Virus record (IMG/VR): IMGVR_UViG_3300031240_000027
Span: 1-34,505 of that record
Length of the DNA: 34,505 nucleotides
Source of the DNA: a virus
Direction: 5' to 3' (one strand)
Within the stretch, counting starts at the first letter, position 1. Every line of letters starts with the position of its first letter. The position numbers and the translations under genes were made by a program. The notes below the pieces were generated by a model. That model was not told the origin of the DNA. It saw nothing but the letters and a program-made list of their open reading frames with translations, and did not search any database. Below are positions 28,858 through 34,505 of this stretch, one piece after another.

Positions 28858-31788
28858 TTAATTATAACTGTCACCGGGCCTCTTGTTATACAATTTGCCG
28901 GAATACACAAAAAGCTCACCAGTCAACTCTGCCATCAATCTTTGGCCTTGGATGTACAACGGCCCGCGCTTTCGGAATAAGCCCCATGCACGCTTGATAT
29001 GCGCGCACCCGTGTTGACGCTTCCAAGTAAAACCATTGACGCGTGTTTGCCCATAAATAAGCCGGTCAACCAAAACTGCCAGTGAGCTTTTAGCAAAGAT
29101 ATTTACCAAGTTTGTAATCTCAATGCGCGCTGTCCCGGTCAATTGCCTCACTGCCATTGCAGTTACCCGTGCCACTGCGTTTATTGGTTGAGCAACAGAT
29201 TGCATTATGCGTGAGACACCCGGAATAGTTTGCGCAACGGTTACTGCTATGCGCGCCACCCCGGTAATTACTCTGGTCACAATTTTCAATATCCGGGCAA
29301 CACCAACAATGTTACGGATGACAACGCTGGTGATGCGTGTGACCGCAGTGAGTGTTTGACTGGTTATAAGTTGGATGCGCGCAATAGCCGGCTGCGCTCT
29401 GGTAGTAATCAAAGCAATGCGGGTTATCCCGGTGAGAGTTTTAGCCGTAACCAAGCCAATGCGCGTGATGCCGGCAATTGTTTTGCTGGTAACAAGTTGG
29501 ATGCGGGCCAAGGCTGCTTGTGTCCGGGTGGTTATCAAACCAATACGCGCCACACCTGTGATAGTTTTGGTCACTGTTTTGAGTATTCGGGCAAGACCTG
29601 TCTGCGTATGCTGCGCAGTTGCCAGTATTCTGGCCCACGCAGTCTGCGCTCTTTGTGTGATTGCAGTTACTCTTGCCGTGCCTGTAATTGTTTTGAGTGT
29701 GCTTGCTGTGACCCGTGTGATGCCCTGTACGGTCTGATTTATCACTTTTAGTATTCGGGTAATTGCTGTCTGTGTCCGGGTGGTTGAGGCTGTGATGCGC
29801 GTTATAGCCGTGATTGTGCGTAAAACAGAGACCGTCAAACGCGCTAGGCCGGTTGTTGTCCTCAAAACTGATACAAGTACCCGGCTTTTTGCTGATTGTG
29901 TCTGCAAGGTGCTAATGGTAACGCGGGCCACTGCGGTAACTGTCCGGGTGACAGCGTTTGTTATTTTGGTAATTGCACTCTGGGTCTGCCCCACCACTTT
30001 TGTTATCCGGGCAAGTGCGGTTTGTGCTTGTGAGGTTGTTTTTAAAATGCTGGCTTTGGCTGCTTGAGTTCTGGTTGTGGTTATTCCAATGCGCGCAAGT
30101 GCAGTCTGCGCTCTTTGTGTGACCGCGGTGATGCGTGCCAATGCAGTCTGGGCTTGGGTCGTAACTTTAGTGATGCGGGTTACACCAGTAACAGTGCGCA
30201 GCGTTGAGGTAGTTATCCGGGTGACAGCGGTGACTGTTTGTGCCACAACTTTTAGTATTCTGGCAATTGCAGTTTGAGTTTTGGTTGTGGTTACACCACT
30301 TGCAGCAATGTTGGCAACACCGGCAATAGTTTTGAGTGTATTATTTTTTATGTTTGCCAATGCAGTCTGCGCTCTTTGTGTCAGCGCAGTCATTCTTGAT
30401 TTACCCGGTTGCGTTTTCGCTGTGGTCAATTGTATGCGGGATTTACCGGGCTGGGTTTTGTTTACTGCTTTTTGTATTCTGGTTTTGGCAGTTTGCAATT
30501 GTTTGGTCAGAGCGTTTATAAACGCTTTGCCGGTCTGGGTTTGCTGTGTTTGTGGGGTTGCTGGGTAAATGTTGACCATACCAACTGTACCGTTTGAGCC
30601 ATTGCCACCCATATCTGCGTTACCACCGCCAGCCCCCAAAAGCGCGCCAACTGACCCTATACCGCCAGTACCACCGCCCCATGAGCCACCAGTGCCACCC
30701 ACGCCATCAACCCCCGGTGTGCCACCGTTTGCTTTATTCCCTGCGCCACCACCACCACCCGGCCCGCTGTTGTTATAAGCGGTCAGATAGCCGTTACCGC
30801 CAGAGTATTTTATATCTCCTGTCCCGTTTGTTGCCAAACCACCGTAACTCTGTGTGGTAATATGGCCACCATCCCCACCTTTTGCCACCATAACATCAGA
30901 TGTGCCATTGTTAAACTTTGAGTCACCACCGGCTGTGCCACCATTGCCCCCGGATGTTGCCCCAGTACCGGCTGTGCCAACCGTTACTGTGTACCCAGTG
31001 CTGCCGGCAATAGTTATTGCGTATTTTGCAGAGTACGCACCACCACCACCGCCACATGAGTTTTGCCCGGTATTCGGGTTTGGGCCACCACCACCACCGG
31101 CCCAGCCCTCAACATCAATCAAAGTTAAACCAGATGGTGATGTCCAAGTGCCGGTTGTTTTTATTGTCGCCGGAAAAACCATTGACGCAGTTACAAACTC
31201 AACCCATCCGGGTTGTGTGGTTACGGAAGTTGAGCCATCTGTTAAATCGGTTGCGCCTTGGTTGCCATAATTGATTGTGCCGGTTTTTGAGGTTGCTGAT
31301 GAGCCGGTTTTTTCGTAACCAATCTCAACCACAATCCTATCACCCACCATTGCATTGACTGTGCCGGCCAGTGCCATTGCGCCATATCCTTTGCCGGTTG
31401 CTGTGGTTGGCCATTCGTTTGCACCAAGATAATCATTTAAAAGTGTACCGCGGTTGGTGTCAGCATCCCCGGAAGTTACATAAACATGTATATGTAAATG
31501 AAAAGACGCAGCGGAAGCCTCAAGACAACCCAAAACCCAGTTGATTGTATCGGATGCGGTAAACTGGTAATTGGTATGCAGTGGGTCAGAGACAAAACGG
31601 GCCAGCAAGACGTTATACGGGTTTGTGGCCACCGCTTCTGCCACAGCTTTGGTGGCTGCTGCACCAAGCGGAAAATTACCCAAACGCATATCAACAAAGC
31701 CAGTGGTTGTCTGCCAGTTCCCTTTGAGGGTCGCCGGTGAGTATGGGGCTGCGTTATTGTTTAAATAAAATCTCTTTGTGACTGCCAT
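28858..31788 (-). CDS. large repeat-containing adhesin-like structural protein
   Basis: 976 residues. Residues ~1-210 are a beta-rich head (LYLNN and FHLHIHVYVTSG motifs, then EIGYEKTG). Residues ~215-400 are strongly glycine-rich (GGGGG blocks, TAGTGATSGGNGGTAGG), like tail-fibre tip or adhesin domains. Residues ~416-893 are 34 units of a 14-residue repeat of the form [R/K/Q]-T-x-T-[G/A]-x-[A/T]-R-I-x-x-x-T-x (for example RTQAALARIQLVTS, KTITGVARIGLITT). The C-terminal ~83 residues are basic and aromatic. It sits between the capsid and the connector, which is an unusual place for a fibre, so it might be a head fibre or a tail-neck fibre. Exact function is not known. Confidence 0.7.
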   Translation of the reverse strand: MAVTKRFYLNNNAAPYSPATLKGNWQTTTGFVDMRLGNFPLGAAATKAVAEAVATNPYNVLLARFVSDPLHTNYQFTASDTINWVLGCLEASAASFHLHIHVYVTSGDADTNRGTLLNDYLGANEWPTTATGKGYGAMALAGTVNAMVGDRIVVEIGYEKTGSSATSKTGTINYGNQGATDLTDGSTSVTTQPGWVEFVTASMVFPATIKTTGTWTSPSGLTLIDVEGWAGGGGGPNPNTGQNSCGGGGGAYSAKYAITIAGSTGYTVTVGTAGTGATSGGNGGTAGGDSKFNNGTSDVMVAKGGDGGHITTQSYGGLATNGTGDIKYSGGNGYLTAYNNSGPGGGGGAGNKANGGTPGVDGVGGTGGSWGGGTGGIGSVGALLGAGGGNADMGGNGSNGTVGMVNIYPATPQTQQTQTGKAFINALTKQLQTAKTRIQKAVNKTQPGKSRIQLTTAKTQPGKSRMTALTQRAQTALANIKNNTLKTIAGVANIAASGVTTTKTQTAIARILKVVAQTVTAVTRITTSTLRTVTGVTRITKVTTQAQTALARITAVTQRAQTALARIGITTTRTQAAKASILKTTSQAQTALARITKVVGQTQSAITKITNAVTRTVTAVARVTISTLQTQSAKSRVLVSVLRTTTGLARLTVSVLRTITAITRITASTTRTQTAITRILKVINQTVQGITRVTASTLKTITGTARVTAITQRAQTAWARILATAQHTQTGLARILKTVTKTITGVARIGLITTRTQAALARIQLVTSKTIAGITRIGLVTAKTLTGITRIALITTRAQPAIARIQLITSQTLTAVTRITSVVIRNIVGVARILKIVTRVITGVARIAVTVAQTIPGVSRIMQSVAQPINAVARVTAMAVRQLTGTARIEITNLVNIFAKSSLAVLVDRLIYGQTRVNGFTWKRQHGCAHIKRAWGLFRKRGPLYIQGQRLMAELTGELFVYSGKLYNKRPGDSYN
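28861..28892 (-). promoter_or_regulatory. late-type promoter for head-tail connector
   Basis: Minus-strand TGTATAAC (28885-28892), 18-nt spacer, TATAAT (28861-28866), then 8 nt to the ATG at 28852. It lies inside the last codons of the repeat protein gene, so the two must be read together. Confidence 0.8.
29110..30543 (-). repeat. 42-bp (14-residue) tandem repeat block, 34 units
   Basis: Within the 976-residue gene. Aligned on the conserved R-I pair (for example TALARI, TGVARI, TAITRI), the units have a strict 14-residue period except one insertion of two residues after the sixth unit. The repeat is degenerate at the DNA level, which argues for old duplication with selection on the protein pattern. 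Alternating hydrophobic and polar residues suggest a beta-solenoid or an extended fibre shaft. Confidence 0.85.
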
Positions 31789-31789
31789 A

Positions 31790-32410
31790 TTAGTGTATTG
31801 TTACTACCTGCTGGTAATTTTTACCCGCAACGGTGCATTGCCAACCCAAACAATAAAGTGTTGGGTAGGCTGCAACGTATGGCAGTACATACACTTTTGA
31901 GATTTTTTGTTTTATGCCATCAAGCCACCCAAAACTGTCCTCTGTCCACATTTTATCAACATTCTCAAACGTCACTTTTTGACCTGCGCGGTTGGTAATT
32001 ATCCACTTTTTACCACCAACGTGGTCAACTTTTAGTGGGTTGTTAAATAACGCCGGGCTGGTATGGCTCTCATAGCGTGTGCGGAAGTATATCAATTTAA
32101 ACTTTGGCGGTAATGTTGGCAGTGGGTGGTCATCCTGTACGCCAAACTGCACACCGTTATGCTCAAAATGCCCGTCTTTTAAATCAACTGACCATTTATT
32201 GTCAGCCAATAAGCCTTGCTCAATCAGCACAAACTTATCAATTGCCAATTTATCAATGCCCTCTTGGATGTCTGACGTACAAGATTTACCCTGTGGCTCA
32301 CCTTTGTCATTGACTGTGTGTGGGGTATAAATGGAAGTATCTGCGCGGTTTTGTTTATAAACCACGCCTGTGTTAAATGTTGCCTCAAAAAGATATTTTA
32401 GTTTTAACAT
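31790..32410 (-). CDS. hypothetical head-region protein
   Basis: 206 residues, alpha/beta, rich in aromatic residues (KLKYLFEATFNTGVVYKQN; FEHNGVQFGVQDDHPL; GWLDGIKQKISKVYVLPYV). It lies 1 nt before the repeat protein and follows a short gap that holds two GCAATACAATGC copies. No family is recognised; a minor head or decoration protein fits the place. Confidence 0.6.
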   Translation of the reverse strand: MLKLKYLFEATFNTGVVYKQNRADTSIYTPHTVNDKGEPQGKSCTSDIQEGIDKLAIDKFVLIEQGLLADNKWSVDLKDGHFEHNGVQFGVQDDHPLPTLPPKFKLIYFRTRYESHTSPALFNNPLKVDHVGGKKWIITNRAGQKVTFENVDKMWTEDSFGWLDGIKQKISKVYVLPYVAAYPTLYCLGWQCTVAGKNYQQVVTIH

Positions 32411-32411
32411 A

Positions 32412-32441
32412 GCATTGTATTGCTGGGGCGCATTGTATTGC
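32412..32441. repeat. 12-bp direct repeat with TACAAT cores
   Basis: GCATTGTATTGC occurs at 32412-32423 and 32430-32441 (period 18), in the gap just upstream of the ATG at 32410. On the coding strand each copy contains TACAAT, a -10-like hexamer, but no TGTATAAG or TTGACA lies at the right distance. It could be a minor promoter or a protein-binding site. Confidence 0.45.
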
Positions 32442-32454
32442 GCAGATTATGATT

Positions 32455-32775
32455 TTATTCTGCTGGCGTTTCGCCCTCGGCTGCCGGGGTCGCATCAACT
32501 GGTGCTGTGTCCGGCTCTGCTTCACCATTCATTATGTCGTCAAGTAATGTTGCTGACTTCTCAACTGATACCTGACCAATGTTTGCCTCTTTGTGAGCTA
32601 CAAAATACGCTCTGGCCTCATCAGCGGTCATGTCTGCCGGAAGTTTGACAAACCTGCCACAATCCGGGGTTGTGCAAGTAAAGACCAGCTCACCATTGAG
32701 GTCAACTTCCCCAGTATGGGGTGTCTCTGCTTGGCAGTTTGCGCAAAAGATTATGATTGTTTTTTGTTTAGTCAT
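32455..32775 (-). CDS. zinc-ribbon-like small protein
   Basis: 106 residues from the ATG at 32775, just after the stop of the previous gene (the spacing stop then AAAATATG is common in this genome); an in-frame ATG at 32790 would overlap that stop. N-terminal CANCQAE and CTTPDCGRF give four cysteines of a zinc ribbon; the helix MTADEARAYFVAHKEANI follows, then an acidic Ala/Pro/Glu-rich tail. A capsid-accessory or scaffold-interaction role is only a guess. Confidence 0.6.
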   Translation of the reverse strand: MTKQKTIIIFCANCQAETPHTGEVDLNGELVFTCTTPDCGRFVKLPADMTADEARAYFVAHKEANIGQVSVEKSATLLDDIMNGEAEPDTAPVDATPAAEGETPAE

Positions 32776-32779
32776 ATTT

Positions 32780-33328
32780 TTAGTTTTCATTATATTGCAA
32801 CGTCAGTGTTTGGCTGGGTGTGTCCCCGGCTGCTGCACTGGCAGTTGTCTGTAATTGCGTTGTAAGCCAATTGGTATAGCAAGGGTTTGAGGTCATTGTG
32901 GCTGCGTGTGATGCAATCTCTGGGCTTGTTGGTGTAAACCAAACTGCTACCCCAGAGCCAATTGCAACCGCTGTGGTCATGTCTGTGGTCAATCCGGCAT
33001 CTGCGCCGGTTGACGGTGTAACGTATGAGTATGGGCCAGCAGCCGTTGAGCAAGCCGGTACACCTTTGAGCGTCATGTTTGTGAGTGTCCCTGCTGTATG
33101 AGCAAAAAGCCCTGCACTTATCTGGTTAAATGAGCCACTAAAATGACCAAACTGATTTTTTTGATATGAGTTATTGCCCGCTGTTATGGGGCTTGAGCTG
33201 TATGCCGTGGTGCTATCGTCAATGTTTTTCCAATTGCACTCTGTACGCGCAGCAGTACGGGTTGTCCCCTTTGTGGGGCTTCCCGTTTGTGCGCCGTTGT
33301 CTTCTTCAAACTCAAAAGTTGCTGCCAT
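32780..33328 (-). CDS. hypothetical structural (decoration-like) protein
   Basis: 182 residues, Ser/Thr/Asn/Gly/Ala-rich, beta-rich, no membrane segment or signal (FEFEEDNGAQTGSPTKGTTR; VAVWFTPTSPEIASHAATMT). The composition is that of a virion decoration or minor capsid protein. It follows one of the nine late-type promoters directly and so is a strong, first-of-operon late gene. No family is recognised. Confidence 0.6.
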   Translation of the reverse strand: MAATFEFEEDNGAQTGSPTKGTTRTAARTECNWKNIDDSTTAYSSSPITAGNNSYQKNQFGHFSGSFNQISAGLFAHTAGTLTNMTLKGVPACSTAAGPYSYVTPSTGADAGLTTDMTTAVAIGSGVAVWFTPTSPEIASHAATMTSNPCYTNWLTTQLQTTASAAAGDTPSQTLTLQYNEN

Positions 33329-33334
33329 AGTTTT

Positions 33335-33366
33335 ATTATATTAGCTTTTTTGCACTGACTTATACA
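33335..33366 (-). promoter_or_regulatory. late-type promoter for decoration-like gene
   Basis: Minus-strand TGTATAAG (33359-33366), 18-nt spacer with GCAAAAAAGC, TATAAT (33335-33340), then 6 nt to the ATG at 33328. One of the best matches to the consensus. Confidence 0.88.
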
Positions 33367-33369
33367 TTT

Positions 33370-33594
33370 TTAGTCAAGCCCTTTATTTACTGGGGCTGCT
33401 GCAATCATTCTGTTCTTTTTTGGTTTGGCTGCTTTTATAACCGGGGCGTTTGCCGGGGCTAGTTTAGCACCGCCAACAACTTTTGCATGTGCGCCAAGAG
33501 CCACAACAACCTCATCTGGTAACTCCACTGGTACACCGGCCTCATAGTGAGACCCTGCACAAAATCCTGTACGGTCAACAATTACTTTGGTCAT
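33370..33594 (-). CDS. small hypothetical protein after the capsid gene
   Basis: 74 residues. It begins with TKVIVDRTGFCAGSHYEAG and EVVVALGAHAKVV (small beta unit), then an Ala/Lys/Pro-rich tail. A Shine-Dalgarno GGCGGTGA lies 8 nt before the ATG. It lies between the folded non-coding region and a late promoter, so its expression may depend on read-through from the capsid gene. Could be a capsid accessory factor; not recognised. Confidence 0.65.
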   Translation of the reverse strand: MTKVIVDRTGFCAGSHYEAGVPVELPDEVVVALGAHAKVVGGAKLAPANAPVIKAAKPKKNRMIAAAPVNKGLD

Positions 33595-33854
33595 AAAATA
33601 TCACCGCCTTTGATTATAAAAATTGTTATCTGACAAGGGTTGAGAGCAAAAGGAAGTGGACAATTGCCCTGCCCAAGCAATTGTCAAACAAACCCTCAAC
33701 CCATGTCAAACAGCAATTATCTTTGTGCAAGATGCGGGGATTGCACCCGCGTCTGCGTGGTTACACTTCTTGCATTTGGGTTGTTTTCCGCTCAAACCCA
33801 TTAGGACTTGTTGAGTAATGCACTGACAAGTTAGTACATAAACTTGGCTGCCCG
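33595..33854 (-). ncRNA. structured non-coding region after the capsid gene
   Basis: About 260 nt without a convincing gene. Perfect stems in order along the transcript: ACTTGT/ACAAGT (33826-33831 with 33806-33811); TGGGTT/AACCCA (33795-33800 with 33777-33782); TGCAAGA/TCTTGCA (33768-33774 with 33726-33732) enclosing GCGGG/CCCGC with a 7-nt loop (33734-33750); and an outer stem of 13 pairs with one mismatch (33695-33708 with 33631-33644) that encloses a 9-bp stem (33677-33685 with 33659-33667). There is no U-tract, so none is an intrinsic terminator. This may be a stable 3' end or a processing element for capsid mRNA, or a small RNA. Folding was judged by eye. Confidence 0.6.
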
Positions 33855-34505
33855 TTAAGACGCTGCTGTTTCCAGTATAGCAAACGCTTTTGTTGGGTTA
33901 GACAACTCAATGTCAATCAAGCCCCAGATTTTGATTGCAACCATATTCTGTTGGAATAGGTTAATCAAAGTCTCGCCATCACTGTCTGTGATAGTGGCTT
34001 GGTCGCTAATTTCCATGGTGTACTGCATAGCATCACCGTGGATGAGATTGTCGTAATCAACTAATGCCAAAAACTTCGTACCGGGTTGTGACCCTGTGCT
34101 GTTCTTCGGCATAACTGCGCTTGTGTCAAACGGTAAATCCCAGAGTGTAGGCGGTAATGTCCCACCCAAACTTTGCAATAAGAAGCCCTGTTTATCAGAG
34201 CCAACTACACTGCGTAGTCTCCTCAAGTTATTTAGCACAGAGAGAGACATAATCCATCTCATGCTATCACCCAAGAAGTTCTCATCAATGGCATCCATAC
34301 AATCTAACAGATTTTCGGCTGTTATTTTGTTGTAGGTCGTCATGGTATTAGCCATGGTCACTACTGGGACACCAACGGTTTGGAAGACACCCTCACCAAC
34401 ACCCAGACCCAAAAAGCCCCATTGGTCTTCAAGTTTTGCAATAGCCTTACCGGCAAGCATAGTTATAGCATCAACAACATTTGATGTTGCATTTTGCAAT
34501 AACAC
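33855..34505 (-). CDS. major capsid protein, HK97 fold (C-terminal part; gene crosses the circular join)
   Basis: C-terminal 216 residues of the capsid subunit whose start is at 653. The frame is continuous through the shared 119 bases. It includes the A-domain-like stretch after the motif WGFLGLGVG, the DAIDENFLGD and SVLNNLRRLR helices, and ends in a TAA stop. The C-terminal part has the pattern of phage major capsid family proteins (the GD..YTMEIS and MVAIKIWGLIDIEL strands). The ~255 nt after the stop codon are non-coding and heavily folded, an unusual neighbour for the most highly expressed gene of the virion. Confidence 0.88.
   Translation of the reverse strand: MLLQNATSNVVDAITMLAGKAIAKLEDQWGFLGLGVGEGVFQTVGVPVVTMANTMTTYNKITAENLLDCMDAIDENFLGDSMRWIMSLSVLNNLRRLRSVVGSDKQGFLLQSLGGTLPPTLWDLPFDTSAVMPKNSTGSQPGTKFLALVDYDNLIHGDAMQYTMEISDQATITDSDGETLINLFQQNMVAIKIWGLIDIELSNPTKAFAILETAAS
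34387..34505. repeat. terminal direct repeat, right copy (circular join)
   Basis: Exact copy of bases 1-119, in the same orientation. Removing one copy leaves a circle of about 34386 bp in which the major capsid gene is intact. Confidence 0.95.

Noticed and set aside
1873-33366. Archaeal promoter interpretation (TATA-like TGTATAAG, leaderless genes)
   Set aside because: The TGTATAA element would be centred about 34 nt from the start point, not 26-27, and each site also has a bacterial -10 box. Several genes carry bacterial Shine-Dalgarno sites and one promoter has TTGACA.
33726-33774. Possible tRNA gene (T-arm-like GCGGG-TGCAATC-CCCGC hairpin with a 7-bp closing stem)
   Set aside because: The closing stem TGCAAGA/TCTTGCA encloses only 35 nt, there is no D-arm or proper anticodon arm, the loop lacks the TTC start, and no upstream acceptor strand pairs with ATCTTGC at tRNA distance.
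1-34505. Alternative genetic code with TGA as a sense codon
   Set aside because: TGA ends several genes at the expected place (for example 10180, 12046 and 8308), often overlapping the next start as ATGA.
1-34505. CRISPR array, insertion sequence, integrase or attachment site
   Set aside because: No regularly spaced short repeats with unique spacers outside the coding 42-bp array, no transposase or recombinase frame, and no tRNA fragment were seen.

Overview
This window is a complete or near-complete genome of a tailed bacteriophage (class Caudoviricetes, HK97-type capsid, long flexible or siphovirus-like tail), opened in the middle of the major capsid gene. The first 119 bases are repeated exactly as the last 119 (34387-34505). 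The capsid reading frame runs through the join without a break, so the molecule closes into a circle of about 34386 bp. Every gene I can support lies on the minus strand, so transcription runs from high to low coordinates. I see no integrase, repressor, tRNA, DNA polymerase or CRISPR array. TGA is used as an ordinary stop, so the genetic code looks standard. The host is a bacterium with canonical sigma-70 boxes and a canonical anti-Shine-Dalgarno. I cannot name it. A weak resemblance of two lytic proteins and the 14-residue repeat protein to proteins of candidate-phyla bacteria is only an impression.

Layout in transcription order. The early region starts at a TTGACA/TATACT promoter (16231-16260). 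It encodes an excisionase-type HTH protein, a membrane-anchored transglycosylase-like protein, a zinc ribbon, a RecT-like annealing protein, a small ribbon-helix-helix-like protein, a Cas4/RecB-like nuclease with four candidate Fe-S cysteines, a SWIM protein, and a replisome organizer with a likely origin of replication inside its gene. A second PD-(D/E)XK nuclease, zinc ribbons and a glycosyltransferase follow. The region ends at tandem terminators (9844-9900). A middle block (9734-7870) holds a stand-alone sigma-region-4/LuxR-like HTH protein and many small proteins. After it come a double glycosyltransferase, a methyltransferase, terminase small and large subunits, a portal fused to a MuF domain, and a protease fused to a scaffold-like tail. 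Capsid follows across the join.

Beyond the capsid gene is about 255 nt of non-coding, strongly folded sequence. Then come small head or decoration proteins, a 976-residue protein with 34 copies of a 14-residue repeat, connector and tail completion proteins, and the tail tube. Next are a tail assembly chaperone with a -1 frameshift, tape measure, distal tail and hub proteins, receptor-binding fibres, and a lysis block (C39-type endolysin, two small membrane proteins, a TM/coiled-coil protein).

The most striking signal is a family of nine near-identical promoters, TGTATAAG-N18-TATAAT, sitting 6-9 nt before the start codons of the structural genes, the endolysin and the double glycosyltransferase. 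The -10 box and the 18-bp spacing match the early promoter, but the -35 hexamer TTGACA is replaced by TATAAG. With a normal distance from the -10 box to the start point, transcription would begin at or within about 3 nt of the ATG. The late mRNAs would therefore be leaderless, whereas many early, middle and lysis genes carry a strong GGGGGTGA Shine-Dalgarno. I propose an early-to-late switch that retargets the -35 contact of RNA polymerase and changes the mode of translation initiation. The 71-residue sigma-4-like protein at 9519-9734 is the best candidate factor.
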